Assembly: GCA_019637155.1 (NCBI GenBank)
Contig: JAHBWE010000001.1
Coordinates: forward strand, 310,001-374,000
DNA: 64,000 nucleotides
From: Labilithrix sp.
GTDB lineage: Bacteria > Myxococcota_A > Polyangia > Polyangiales > Polyangiaceae
Direction of reading: 5' to 3'
The translations under genes and the position numbers were made by a program. This document shows positions 31,888-41,000 of this stretch, in pieces. The notes under the pieces are model-generated. The model ran no database searches, had not been told where the DNA came from, and saw nothing but the letters and a program-made list of their open reading frames with translations. Within the stretch, counting starts at the first letter, position 1; each line of letters starts with the position of its first letter.

Positions 31888-34449
31888 CTACGACCCGAGC
31901 AGCCCGCGGAGCTGGGCGCGGAGCGGCTCGGCGCTCTTCTCGGCGCGCTTGGCGATGACGCCCTGGTAGGGCTTGCCGCCGAGGGTGAGGAGGGACTTCG
32001 CCATCGCGAGGACGACGGCGTCTTGCTTCGAGCTCGGGGCGAGGTCCGGGATCTCGTCGCGGCTCGGGGTGAGGAGCTCGGCGAGGAGATCGGTCGCCGG
32101 CTTGCGCGCGGCGGGGGAGGCGTGCGCGAGCGCGACGGCGGCGGCGCCGCGGACCTCCTCGCCGGCGGGGACGCGGCGGGTGAGGATCGCGTGGAGGCGC
32201 GGGACGAGGTGCTCGTCGATCGCGCCGAGCTGGCGGAGGCCGGCGATGCCGGCGACGCGCACGACGTCGTCCTTGCTCTGCACCATCGCGACGAGGACCG
32301 GCTTCGCGCGATCGGACCAGAGCTTGACGATCGCCGCGGTCGCGGCGCGGCAGACGCCCGAGTGCGTCCAGCGCAGGAACTTGAGGACGGTGTGGCCCGC
32401 GGTCTCGTCGCCGACGAGCGGGACGCAGAGGAGGAGGTCCTCCGCGAGATCGAACGTCATCGGGTTGGGATCGGGCGTGACCGCGATCTTCTCGAGCGAC
32501 GCGCGCACGACCGGCCACGCCTTCGGCCCGAAGTCCTTGAGGAGGGTGACGAACGGCTGGCGGATGTTCGCGTGCCGCGCGAGCTTCACCCGCGCGCCGT
32601 AGAGGCCGTACGCGCCGCCGACGCCGGCGTGGACGAGGAGGCGGCGCGCCTTCTCGCGCACGTCCGCCTTCGGCGCGACGAAGTACTGCTCCGCGACCTG
32701 GGTGAGGAGCGTCGGATCGTCGAGCACGCGCAGGAGCTTCGCCGCGCTCCAACCGCGCGAGCCGACCGCGCCCGAGCCGTCCGTCTGCGCGATGTTGTGC
32801 ATCGTGCTCGCGACGCTCCAGAGCGACTCGACGTCGCCGCGCTGGGAGAGCGTCCTCAGCGCGCCCTCGAGGTGCTGCACTCCTTGCGCGAACGCGGTCG
32901 GGTCCGTCGTCTTCACGAGGCGCGCCGTCCACGCGAGCGTGCGCGGTGCGAGCTGATCGCCGCTGTCGGCCGAGGTCGACGCGGGGTTCGGCGTGTTCGG
33001 CGCTTGCTCGCGCGCCGCCGCGCCGCCGGGGTAGCCGGCGCTGCGATCGATCCAGTCCGAGTTGTCCTGCTGTCGCGGCGACGGCGTCTCGGCGACGGCG
33101 GGAGAGGCCCGGCGCGGCGTCGCGAGCTCGAGCTCCTCCGCCGCGGGCAGCTCGCGGACCGACTGCGTCGTCGGCGCGGTGAGGAGCTCGCGGAGCTCCG
33201 CGCGCAGCTCGCGCATCGACTGCTGGCGATCGGGCGCCTCCTTCTCGAGCGCCTTGTTGATGATCTTCTCGAGCGCAGGGGAGACGTCCGGGTTGATCTT
33301 CGACGGCGCGGGGTGGGGTGAGAACTGGTGCTTGTTGAGGATGCCGACGACGTGCTCCGCCTGGAACGGGAGCTGGCCCGTCGCCATCTCGTAGAGGATC
33401 ACGCCGACGGCGTAGATGTCGCTCCGCGCGTCGAGCTCGTCGGCGCGGCACTGCTCGGGCGACATGTACTCGGGCGTGCCGGCGACGTGCCCCGTCGCCG
33501 GCGAGTCGGACGCGCCGTGGAGCGCGATGCCGAAGTCGCAGACCTTCACGACCTCGATCTCGTTGCCGTCGTCGTCGCTCCCCTTCACGAGGACGAGGTT
33601 CTCGGGCTTCACGTCGCGGTGGACGATGCCGCGCGCGTGCGCGTGCGAGAGGCCGGCGCAGACCTGCATCATGATCGACGCGATGCGCTGGGTCGGGAAG
33701 ACCTTCTCCTTGTCCATCAGCGCGCGGAGCTCGGGGCCGTCGAGGAACTCCATCGCGAAGTAGAGCGAGCCGTCCGGCTCCTGCCCGAAGTCGAGGACGC
33801 GCGTGACGTTCGGGTGATCGAGGCGGCTCGCGGCGAGCGCCTCCGCGTAGAAGCGGCGGCAGAAGTCGATGTCGTTCTGGAACGACTCGTGGAGGACCTT
33901 CACCGCGACCGGCATCATCAGCTCGCGGTGGCGCGCCTTGTACACCGCGCCGACGCCGCCGCGCCCGATGATGTGCTCGAGGAGGAGCTTCCCTCCCGCG
34001 AGCGCGCGTCCGATCTTCGAGTCTTGCCCGTCGTCGGTCGGGAGCGGTCCGACGTGCGAGAGCTCCTTCTTGTGGCTCTCGCTCAGGTTCATGTTCGTCT
34101 GCGCACGCTTGCCGCGGACGGCGGGGACCGGCTCGTCGATGGTGGGGACCTTCGGCGCGGGCGGGACGAGGGTGCTCGTGTCGACGTCCTCGTCCATCGG
34201 CGAGAGGCGGAGCGGGAAGCCGTCCTCGGTCGGAGGTCCGAGCGCGACGGCCACGTAGTAAAAAGGCTCCGACGCGCTCGGGGTGTGGACTTCGAGCATG
34301 TGCTCGGCCGCGCTGACGGGCGCGGTCTCGAGCGGGACCCACACCGTGCTGCCGGTGAACGCCGCGGCGTCGAGGACCTCCCTCGCGTCATCGTCTGCCA
34401 AGTCCGCAACGAGCACCGGCAGGAGGTCGTCGGGCGGCAACGTCAGCAT
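31888..34449 (-). CDS. Hanks-type Ser/Thr protein kinase with HEAT-like C-terminal half
   Basis: 853 residues. Residues 1-90 form a small beta-rich domain (TGSTVWVPLET, EPFYYVAVALG, GFPLRLSPMDED) that resembles PilZ-like domains often placed before myxobacterial kinases. The kinase lies at about 152-423, with P-loop GRGGVGAVYKA, Lys184, HRDVKPEN (catalytic Asp279), DFG (305-307) and GTPEYMSPEQ. All essential residues are present. After a Pro/Ala linker, residues about 500-850 are helical repeats of HEAT type (VREKARRLLVHAG, VRVAGIAGLRQLG, VRGAAAVALAHAS). No transmembrane helix, so it is cytosolic. The substrate is unknown. Confidence 0.9.
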   Translation of the reverse strand: MLTLPPDDLLPVLVADLADDDAREVLDAAAFTGSTVWVPLETAPVSAAEHMLEVHTPSASEPFYYVAVALGPPTEDGFPLRLSPMDEDVDTSTLVPPAPKVPTIDEPVPAVRGKRAQTNMNLSESHKKELSHVGPLPTDDGQDSKIGRALAGGKLLLEHIIGRGGVGAVYKARHRELMMPVAVKVLHESFQNDIDFCRRFYAEALAASRLDHPNVTRVLDFGQEPDGSLYFAMEFLDGPELRALMDKEKVFPTQRIASIMMQVCAGLSHAHARGIVHRDVKPENLVLVKGSDDDGNEIEVVKVCDFGIALHGASDSPATGHVAGTPEYMSPEQCRADELDARSDIYAVGVILYEMATGQLPFQAEHVVGILNKHQFSPHPAPSKINPDVSPALEKIINKALEKEAPDRQQSMRELRAELRELLTAPTTQSVRELPAAEELELATPRRASPAVAETPSPRQQDNSDWIDRSAGYPGGAAAREQAPNTPNPASTSADSGDQLAPRTLAWTARLVKTTDPTAFAQGVQHLEGALRTLSQRGDVESLWSVASTMHNIAQTDGSGAVGSRGWSAAKLLRVLDDPTLLTQVAEQYFVAPKADVREKARRLLVHAGVGGAYGLYGARVKLARHANIRQPFVTLLKDFGPKAWPVVRASLEKIAVTPDPNPMTFDLAEDLLLCVPLVGDETAGHTVLKFLRWTHSGVCRAATAAIVKLWSDRAKPVLVAMVQSKDDVVRVAGIAGLRQLGAIDEHLVPRLHAILTRRVPAGEEVRGAAAVALAHASPAARKPATDLLAELLTPSRDEIPDLAPSSKQDAVVLAMAKSLLTLGGKPYQGVIAKRAEKSAEPLRAQLRGLLGS

Positions 34450-34570
34450 GGACTCGCGCGGAAGGATCTCACTCCCCGCGCTTCCGGGTCAACCGGTCAC
34501 ACGGCTTTCGCCGTCCTACCTATTTGGAGCGCGACCGTTTTTGTGTGGCCACGTGCTCTTGTGCCGGAGT

Positions 34571-34576
34571 TATCCT
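34571..34576 (+). promoter_or_regulatory. Possible leaderless -10 box (TATCCT)
   Basis: TATCCT with 7 nt to the ATG at 34584. Confidence 0.35.
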
Positions 34577-34583
34577 TTCTGGC

Positions 34584-35531
34584 ATGTCGGCTCCGCGTGA
34601 TGTACGGAATGACCGCAAGAACGGCGTCACGAAGTTCTGCCTCGCGATGGAAGAGCATCGCCGGACGGAGGCCGGGCGCGTCCGCACCGCGCGCGAGATG
34701 GTCGACTTCTTCTTCCCGCGCAGCGGCGCGGAGACCGTCGACAAGATCTTCCTCCACATCCCGCCCGAGGTGCGCGGCCCGATCGTGTCGGACTGGGGCG
34801 TCCGCGGCGCCAAGTCCGCGGTCCGCGACACCGACGAGAAGATCAAGCAGGTCGTGTCGGACGCGCTCGCCGCGGGCGACATCGACGAGGCGATCTTCGA
34901 GGAGGGCGTGAACGCGCAGGTGCTCATCGACTGGGCGCCGCTCTCGGAGTGGTGGCAGTTCTGGCGCACGGGCAAGCTCACCGGCGTCGCGATCCAGAAG
35001 GCGCTCGCGGTCGCGCGTGACCTCCTCCTCTTCGACGATCGCTGGTTCCTCCTCAACGTGGACGGCCGCGGCGGCAAGCTGAAGGGCACCGACACGCTGT
35101 GCGACACGCTCTCGAAGGACCAGATCATCGCGTGGATCCGGAAGGTCCACGAGTCGGGCGACGGCTCGCCGGCGGGCCTCATCGGCGCGCTCGGCTGGGA
35201 GACGGTCCTCACGAAGACCTCGCAGGAGGCGCTCCTCTTCGCGCTCGACGCGTTCGCGAAGAAGGTCGGCCTCGTCACCGCGCCCGCGCCGCCCGAGCAG
35301 CCCGAGGAGTCGCCCGTCTCCGATCCGGAGATCCCCGGCTTCGAGCCTCCGGGCGACGGAAACGCCTGGTCCGCGTCGGGCTCCTCGGCGAAGGCCGACG
35401 ACGGCGCGAGCGTCTGGGGCGACAGCCGCGCCCCGGCCGGCGCCGCCGCCCCCGCGCAGTCGGGCACGATGCTCACGACCGACGACGAAGCCCCGCTCTC
35501 CTTCGGCGGCACGCCCCGCAAAGGTCGTTAA
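34584..35531 (+). CDS. Conserved-looking protein of unknown function
   Basis: 315 residues, cytosolic, no family recognised. The N-terminal 230 residues are mixed helical with many charged residues and aromatic pairs (APLSEWWQFWRTG, DDRWFLLNVDG). They look like a folded domain of about 220 residues. The last 90 residues are a disordered Pro/Ala/Gly tail ending GTPRKGR. A start 60 bp upstream (34524) is possible but would add Cys-rich residues unlike the rest, and TATCCT lies 7 nt before 34584. It is divergent from the kinase gene and converges with the next small gene, with 3 bp between. Confidence 0.72.
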   Translation: MSAPRDVRNDRKNGVTKFCLAMEEHRRTEAGRVRTAREMVDFFFPRSGAETVDKIFLHIPPEVRGPIVSDWGVRGAKSAVRDTDEKIKQVVSDALAAGDIDEAIFEEGVNAQVLIDWAPLSEWWQFWRTGKLTGVAIQKALAVARDLLLFDDRWFLLNVDGRGGKLKGTDTLCDTLSKDQIIAWIRKVHESGDGSPAGLIGALGWETVLTKTSQEALLFALDAFAKKVGLVTAPAPPEQPEESPVSDPEIPGFEPPGDGNAWSASGSSAKADDGASVWGDSRAPAGAAAPAQSGTMLTTDDEAPLSFGGTPRKGR

Positions 35532-35534
35532 CCT

Positions 35535-35990
35535 TCAGAGGATCGCGATCGCCTTCAGCTCGAGGAGGCGTTCGACGAGGGTGACGACCTCTTCCGGGAG
35601 CATGCCCGTCACGTCGACGAGGGTGCGGAGCGGGGTCTTGCCGTCGATGTGCATCAGCACGAACGCGGCGCGGTGATCGAGCGGGAGCGCGAGCATCTCG
35701 CGATCGTCGACGAGGCGGCGCGGGATGGCGCCGAGCGCGAGGCGCGGGCGCGGCGTCGGGATCGTCGGCCGCGTGTTCTCGTCATGGCTGCTCGGGGCGC
35801 GGGGGCGCGCGGTCTCGCGGAGGTGCGGCGAGGTCGCGCCGGACGAGGCGCCGCCCAGGTCGTAGCGTTTGCGGAGCTGGCTCCGCTGCTGCGACGCGCC
35901 GCCGACGTCGTCGGCGTCGTAGGACGTCACTCTGCGTTTCTTGTTTTCCGTCACGAGAACGAGTCTCCGCGCTTGACCTTCCATCTTCAC
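35535..35990 (-). CDS. Small protein with C-terminal winged-helix-like domain
   Basis: 151 residues. The first 85 are basic, Ser/Pro-rich and probably disordered. The last 62 (PRRLVDDREMLALPLDHRAAFVLMHIDG onward) form a compact helical domain. Its pattern 'LPLDxRxAFVLxxIDGxxxLxxLxDxxGM' recurs in myxobacterial regulators and looks like a small winged helix or PqqD-like fold, which is inference. The GTG at 35990 has AAGGA 5 nt upstream; an in-frame ATG at 35984 is the alternative start. Confidence 0.6.
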   Translation of the reverse strand: MKMEGQARRLVLVTENKKRRVTSYDADDVGGASQQRSQLRKRYDLGGASSGATSPHLRETARPRAPSSHDENTRPTIPTPRPRLALGAIPRRLVDDREMLALPLDHRAAFVLMHIDGKTPLRTLVDVTGMLPEEVVTLVERLLELKAIAIL

Positions 35991-36046
35991 AGACGTCCTT
36001 CTCGAGTCAACCGTACGGCCAACGATATTCCCGGTTCAGGGGGAGC

Positions 36047-37228
36047 ATGTGCGATGCGTCGTTTTTCTTCGGCACGGCGTCTGCTTCGCCTCGGTGCGTG
36101 AGCGCCAATTCGACGATCTCCCGCGTATCCCGACCGACGGACGAGAGCGTGCCGCCGAGCCTCCCTGCCGCGGCGCCGTACGTCTCGAAGACGCGGAAGT
36201 GGGCGCTCGTCGCCGTCGTCGTCGCGTCGCTGCTCCTCGCCGCGTCGGTCGCGGCGCCGCTCTGGATCCCGATCGTGCTCGGGTGCGTGATGGCGATCTC
36301 CGCGCACCGCGCCTACGGCGTGCTCGCGCGGAAGCTCGGCGATCGGCGGTCGCTCGCGGCCGGCCTCGTCACGCTCGCGGCGGGGCTCACGCTCGCGATC
36401 GTCGGGACGCTCGTCCTCGTCGCGCTCGCGAGCGAGCTCATGAAGATCGTGAGCCACCTCGACATGAAGAGCGAGGGCGCGCTCGAAGGCATCATCGGCG
36501 AGCGCATGACGCGCTGGCTCGGTGAGGCCGGCGTCGACACGGCGAAGGTCTACGCGTGGGCGCAGGGGCAGCTCGAAGACGCGGCGGCCGCGGCGGCGGG
36601 GGCGGCGGCGGTGGTGCTGCGCACGACGAGCCAGGCCATCCTCGGCCTCGTCGTGGCGCTGATGACGATGTTCTACATGCTCCGCGAAGGCGCCTCGTTC
36701 GCGCGGCGCATCGAGGCGATCGCTCCGCTCGAGCCGCGTCACACCCGCGCGCTCCTCGTCGAGGCGCGCGACGTCGGGCGCACCGCGTTCATCGGCACGC
36801 TCGCGACCGCGGCGGTGCAGGGCGTGCTCGCCGGCATCGGCTACGCGGCGCTCGGCGTCCCGCAGCCGATCACGTGGGCGGTGGTCACCGCGTTCGCCTC
36901 CTTCCTCCCCGTCATCGGCACGCTCGTGGTCTGGGTCCCGATCTGCGGGTGGCTCGTGTTCGACGGGCATCCCGTGCGCGCGCTCCTCCTCGCGATCTGG
37001 GGCGTGCTCGTGGTGACGTCGCTCGCCGACTACGTCATCCGCCCGCGCATCGTCGGCCGCCGCGGCCACGGGCACCCGCTCCTCACGCTCATCGCGCTCC
37101 TCGGCGGCATCGAGGTCTTCGGGCTCGCGGGCCTCATCATCGCGCCCATCATCATGAGCGTCTCCGTCGCCGCGTTCCGCATCTACGAGCGCGAGGTGAG
37201 GGCCGCCGACGCGCCGGCGCAGCTGTAG
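36047..37228 (+). CDS. AI-2E family transporter (PF01594-type permease)
   Basis: 393 residues. After a Ser/Thr-rich N-terminus of about 45 residues come seven to eight hydrophobic segments with the family order: two helices at about 50-85, one at about 105-130, a long polar stretch with a predicted amphipathic part, then helices between about 185 and 370. Typical family motifs are seen: TMFYMLREG, ITWAVVTAFASFLPVIGT, YVIRPRIVGRR and GHPLLTLIALLGGIEVFGLAGLIIAP. Members export small molecules or act as Na+/H+ antiporters; the name reflects one member, not proven AI-2 export. GGGGGAG precedes the ATG. A GTG about 17 codons in could be the real start. Confidence 0.9.
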   Translation: MCDASFFFGTASASPRCVSANSTISRVSRPTDESVPPSLPAAAPYVSKTRKWALVAVVVASLLLAASVAAPLWIPIVLGCVMAISAHRAYGVLARKLGDRRSLAAGLVTLAAGLTLAIVGTLVLVALASELMKIVSHLDMKSEGALEGIIGERMTRWLGEAGVDTAKVYAWAQGQLEDAAAAAAGAAAVVLRTTSQAILGLVVALMTMFYMLREGASFARRIEAIAPLEPRHTRALLVEARDVGRTAFIGTLATAAVQGVLAGIGYAALGVPQPITWAVVTAFASFLPVIGTLVVWVPICGWLVFDGHPVRALLLAIWGVLVVTSLADYVIRPRIVGRRGHGHPLLTLIALLGGIEVFGLAGLIIAPIIMSVSVAAFRIYEREVRAADAPAQL

Positions 37229-37298
37229 CGCCGGCGTCGATTGGCGCATCCTGCCTCAGTTTTTCGGGCCGAAACCGGCGGGAAAGCGGCGCGGCACG

Positions 37299-38456
37299 AT
37301 GGAGCGGAGCGTGCTTGTGCTGTCCGCCGTGGACACCGAGACCGAGCGCCCGTCCTTCGAGGTGGAGCCGAAGGGCTCGGTGATCCGCCTCGCCGGGCGC
37401 CTGCGGATGCCCGACGCGCCGGCGCTCTGGAAGGAGGTCCGCGCCGCGACGGACGAGGCGAAGAAGGGCTCGCTCACGATCGACCTGTCGGACGCGACCG
37501 CGATCGACGGCGGCGTCATGTCGCTCCTCGTCGCGCTCCGCACCGACCTCCACGCGCGCGGGGTGAAAGCGGAGATCGAGGGGACCCCGGAGCAGTTCCT
37601 CCCGCTCGTCGAGCTCTACGAAGCGAAGAAACCTCCACAGAAGCGGAAGACACGAAAGCCGGAGGGGCTCGTCGAGAACGTGGGCCGCGCCACGTCGGAG
37701 GTCGGGAGCGAGCTCTCGCAGGTCATCTCGTTCTTCGGCGAGATGGTCATCGCGGCGGTCGGCCTCGTCCGGCACCCGCGCTCGGGGCACTGGAAGGAGA
37801 TCCCGCCGCTCGTGAACAAGGCGGGCGCCGACGCGCTCCCGATCGTCGTCCTCATCAACTTCCTCGTCGGCTTCGTCATGGCCTACCAGTCGGCGAAGCA
37901 GCTCAAGCAGTTCGGCGCGAACGTCTACGTCGCGGACCTCGTCGGCCTCTCCGTGACGCGCGAGCTCGCGCCGCTCATGACGGCGATCATCGTCTGCGGC
38001 CGCTCCGGCGCCGCGTTCGCGGCGGAGATCGGGTCGATGAAGGTCTCCGAGGAGGTCGACGCGCTGCGCACGCTCGGCCTCCGTCCGTTCTCGTGGCTCG
38101 TCCTCCCGCGCGTCCTCGCGCTCATGATCGTCACGCCGCTCCTCACCGTCATCGGCGACATCATCGGCGTGCTCGGCGGCCTCTTCGTCGCGGTGACGAG
38201 CCTCGACATCACGCCGCGCGGCTACCTGATCGAGACGCAGAAGGCGATGGAGCTCTGGGACGTCCAGCACGGCGTCTGCAAGAGCTTCGCCTTCGCGCTC
38301 GCGATCGGGCTCATCGCCTGCCAGCAGGGCTTCGCCGCGTCGGGCGGCGCGGAGGGCGTCGGCCGGCGCACCACCTCCACCGTCGTCGCGTCGCTCTTCG
38401 CGCTCGTCGTCCTCGACGCGCTCTTCACCGTCGTCTTCCGGTTCTTCGGCCTCTGA
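37299..38456 (+). CDS. mlaE: MlaE-type lipid ABC permease with N-terminal STAS (MlaB-like) domain
   Basis: 385 residues. Residues about 20-110 form a STAS domain (IDLSDATAIDGGVMSLLVALR), the fold of MlaB, here fused to the permease. The remainder is a MlaE permease with five to six TM helices and the coupling region GRSGAAFAAEIGSMKVSEEVDALRTLG. It would carry phospholipid between inner and outer membranes with MlaF and MlaD encoded next. It starts the operon 70 bp after the AI-2E-type gene, and the next gene begins 9 bp after its stop. Confidence 0.94.
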   Translation: MERSVLVLSAVDTETERPSFEVEPKGSVIRLAGRLRMPDAPALWKEVRAATDEAKKGSLTIDLSDATAIDGGVMSLLVALRTDLHARGVKAEIEGTPEQFLPLVELYEAKKPPQKRKTRKPEGLVENVGRATSEVGSELSQVISFFGEMVIAAVGLVRHPRSGHWKEIPPLVNKAGADALPIVVLINFLVGFVMAYQSAKQLKQFGANVYVADLVGLSVTRELAPLMTAIIVCGRSGAAFAAEIGSMKVSEEVDALRTLGLRPFSWLVLPRVLALMIVTPLLTVIGDIIGVLGGLFVAVTSLDITPRGYLIETQKAMELWDVQHGVCKSFAFALAIGLIACQQGFAASGGAEGVGRRTTSTVVASLFALVVLDALFTVVFRFFGL

Positions 38457-38465
38457 TCTGCTCCC

Positions 38466-39284
38466 ATGGAACACGCACCGCTCTCCCGCCGCCCCGGTCT
38501 GCCGCCGCCGCGCAAGCGCATCGCGCCGGCGCTGCCGCGGACGAAGGTCGAGGACATCATCGAGGTCGAGCACCTCACGATGGGCTGGGGCGACGTCGTC
38601 CTCCAGGAGGACCTCTCGTTCGAGGTGAAGCGCGGCGAGATCTTCGCCATCCTCGGCGGCTCGGGCTGCGGGAAGTCGACGCTCCTACGCTACCTCATCG
38701 GCCTCGAGCCGATCACGAAGGGCGGCACGGTGTGCGTCGCGGGGCGGACCGACCTCGATCTCGACGAGGGCCTCCCGCCGTTCGGCGTCATGTTCCAGGC
38801 CGGCGCGCTCTTCGGCTCCTCGACCGTGGGCGAGAACGTGGAGCTGCCGCTCGAGGAGTGGACCGACCTCACCCCCGACGCGATCGCGGCGATCGCGCGC
38901 GCGAAGCTGAAGCTCGTCGGCCTCGAGAACGCTTACGACAAGTTCCCGAGCGAGCTCTCCGGCGGCATGAAGAAGCGCGCCGCGATCGCGCGCGCCCTCG
39001 CGCTGGAGCCGGAGCTCGTGTTCTTCGACGAGCCGAGCGCGGGCCTCGATCCGATCACGTCGTCGGAGCTCGACGACCTCATCGTCACGCTCAACGAGTC
39101 GCTCGGCCTCACCGTCGTGATCGTGACGCACGAGCTCGAGAGCATCTTCCACATCGTGACGCGGGGGATCATGCTCGACAAGGCGTCGAAGTCGATCATC
39201 GCCGACGGTCCGCCGCGCGAGCTCGCGAAGAGCGACGACCCGCGCGTGCGCAACTTCTTCCAGCGTCGATCGCGAGACGAGTAG
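38466..39284 (+). CDS. mlaF: MlaF-type ABC transporter ATP-binding protein
   Basis: 272 residues. The NBD shows Walker A GGSGCGKST (about 64-72), the Q-loop within FGVMFQAGALFGSSTVGENV typical of MlaF, the signature LSGGMKKR, Walker B LVFFDEPSAGLDP and the switch His in VIVTHELES. An N-terminal Pro/Arg-rich extension of about 30 residues precedes the domain. It energises the STAS-MlaE permease of the preceding gene. Confidence 0.96.
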   Translation: MEHAPLSRRPGLPPPRKRIAPALPRTKVEDIIEVEHLTMGWGDVVLQEDLSFEVKRGEIFAILGGSGCGKSTLLRYLIGLEPITKGGTVCVAGRTDLDLDEGLPPFGVMFQAGALFGSSTVGENVELPLEEWTDLTPDAIAAIARAKLKLVGLENAYDKFPSELSGGMKKRAAIARALALEPELVFFDEPSAGLDPITSSELDDLIVTLNESLGLTVVIVTHELESIFHIVTRGIMLDKASKSIIADGPPRELAKSDDPRVRNFFQRRSRDE

Positions 39285-39290
39285 ACAACC

Positions 39291-40274
39291 ATGGCCGCAC
39301 CTACCAACCACTTCAAGCTCGGGCTCTTCGTCATCCTCTCCTTCTCGGCGATGGTCGTCGCCGTCGTCGTCCTCGGCGCCCACGCGATGAAGAAGGACAC
39401 CACGAAGTACCACACGTACTTCAACGAGTCGGTCCAGGGCCTCGACGTCGGGTCGCCGGTGAAGTTCCGCGGCGTGACGATCGGCTTCGTCTCCGCGATC
39501 GAGATCGCGCCGGACCATCGCCACGTCGACGTCACGGAGGAGCTGGACGTGAAGGACATCCGGCGCCTCGGCCTCGCGGAGAAGTCGACCGGCCCGCTCG
39601 ACCGCGCGAAGTTCAACGTCCCGCCCGACCTCCGCGCGCAGCTCGGCTCGCAGGGCGTGACGGGCGTGAAGTTCGTCGCGATCGACTTCTTCGATCCGAA
39701 GAGCACCCCGCCCCCGCCGCTCCCGTTCGAGCCGCGCCCGAACTACATCCCCGCCGCGCCGAGCCTGATGAAGAACCTCGAGGACACGATCACGAAGGCG
39801 ATGGAGAGCGTCCCCGAGCTCGTCGACGCGGTCGTGAAGACGGCGTCGCGCATCGAGCGCATGGTCGCGCGTCTCGAGGAGGAGGACGTGGGCGGCCAGG
39901 CCTCGCAGGCGATCAGGCACGCCGATCAGGTCCTCACGAACCTCAACGGCGCGATCACGCACCTCGATCAGGCGAACCTCCCCGCGAAGACGGCGGAGAC
40001 GATGGACGACGTGCACAAGGCGGTGAACAAGCTGAACGCGGTCCTCGACAAGGTCGACGGCGAGAGCGGCCTCATCGCGAGCATCACGCGCACGTCCGAC
40101 GCGTTCGGGACGCTCGGCCGCGGCGCGAGCGGCACCAACCGCGAGCTCGAGTCGACGCTGCGCGAGGTCCGCGAGGCGGCGGAGAGCATCCGCGTCCTCA
40201 CCGACGCGCTCGAGCGCGACCCCGACATGTTCCTCAAGGGCCGCGCGAAGGCGAAGGCGAAGAGCGAGAAGTAG
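39291..40274 (+). CDS. mlaD: MlaD-type MCE domain protein
   Basis: 327 residues. A single N-terminal TM helix (about 10-33) anchors it in the inner membrane. The MCE domain spans about 38-150 (FNESVQGLDVGSPVKFRGVTIGFVSAIEI), with a Lys/Asp-rich insert. The C-terminal half is a long predicted helix or coiled coil (about 160-315), as in MCE proteins that form hexameric rings with tubes. It begins 6 bp after mlaF. The ending is basic. Confidence 0.95.
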   Translation: MAAPTNHFKLGLFVILSFSAMVVAVVVLGAHAMKKDTTKYHTYFNESVQGLDVGSPVKFRGVTIGFVSAIEIAPDHRHVDVTEELDVKDIRRLGLAEKSTGPLDRAKFNVPPDLRAQLGSQGVTGVKFVAIDFFDPKSTPPPPLPFEPRPNYIPAAPSLMKNLEDTITKAMESVPELVDAVVKTASRIERMVARLEEEDVGGQASQAIRHADQVLTNLNGAITHLDQANLPAKTAETMDDVHKAVNKLNAVLDKVDGESGLIASITRTSDAFGTLGRGASGTNRELESTLREVREAAESIRVLTDALERDPDMFLKGRAKAKAKSEK

Positions 40275-40276
40275 CG

Positions 40277-40939
40277 ATGAGCAGCCAACCGATCCGGACC
40301 CTGGGCCTCGGCCTCCTCTTCCTCGGGCTCGTTCCCGCCTGCGCGCTCACCTCGAAGGCGGACGCCCTCGCGATCCGCTGGTACACGCCGGAGAACACGC
40401 GCCCGCGCCTGACGAGCGCGGCGACGCAGGGCGGCGTGATCGCGGAGGACGCGCTCCAGGTGCAGCTCGGCCGCGTGACGTCGGGCCTCAACCTGCGCGA
40501 GAAGATCGCGTACCGCGACTCGACGTTCGAGCAGGGCTTCTACGACGACAAGCGCTGGACGGAGCGCCCGGAGGTCTACGTCCGCCGCGAGCTGGAGCGC
40601 ACCCTCTTCGAGGAGCACGGCTTCCGCCGCGCGCTCGCGTCGCAGGCCCCGGCCCTCGAGGTGGAGGTCGTCGCCTTCGAGGAGGTCATCGGCCCCGGCG
40701 AGGCTCACTCCGCGCGGGTGCAGCTCAAGGTCGTCGTCCACGACGACCACGACGCGCTCCTGGAGAAGACCTTCACGGTGGAGCGCCCCGTCGCCGCCGA
40801 CCCAAAGGGGTTCGCGGGCGTGGTGCAAGCCATGGCCCAAGCCCTCGACGCCGCCGCCGAGGAGATAACCACCGCCACCGCCCGCGCGGTCCGCACCAAC
40901 GCACAGACGAAGGCGAGCACGACGACACTGCCGAAGTAG
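40277..40939 (+). CDS. PqiC/YmbA-like ABC-transport auxiliary lipoprotein
   Basis: 220 residues. The signal peptide ends LVPAC (Cys22). The mature domain has Leu/Val strands alternating with helices (ALEVEVVAFEEVI, ARVQLKVVVHDD, LEKTFTVERPV), the layout of PqiC/ABC_trans_aux lipoproteins found at the end of MCE operons. Its ATG starts 2 bp after the mlaD stop, so it is the fourth gene of the operon. No MlaC-type periplasmic carrier is encoded here; this lipoprotein may serve at the outer membrane end of the system. Confidence 0.8.
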   Translation: MSSQPIRTLGLGLLFLGLVPACALTSKADALAIRWYTPENTRPRLTSAATQGGVIAEDALQVQLGRVTSGLNLREKIAYRDSTFEQGFYDDKRWTERPEVYVRRELERTLFEEHGFRRALASQAPALEVEVVAFEEVIGPGEAHSARVQLKVVVHDDHDALLEKTFTVERPVAADPKGFAGVVQAMAQALDAAAEEITTATARAVRTNAQTKASTTTLPK

Positions 40940-40988
40940 CGCATCGTCCCGTCTCCTCTTGAGCCCCTCGGCGAGGGAGTCGATGCCG

Positions 40989-40994
40989 TATCCT
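40989..40994 (+). promoter_or_regulatory. Possible leaderless -10 box (TATCCT)
   Basis: TATCCT with 6 nt to the ATG at 41001. It decides the start of the ferritin-like lipoprotein. Confidence 0.35.
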
Positions 40995-41000
40995 CGGCGG

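Noticed and set aside
37241..37260. TTGGCGCATCCTGCC resembling a sigma-54 promoter before the Mla operon
   Set aside because: Poor match at the -24/-12 elements and wrong conserved GC positions; likely chance.
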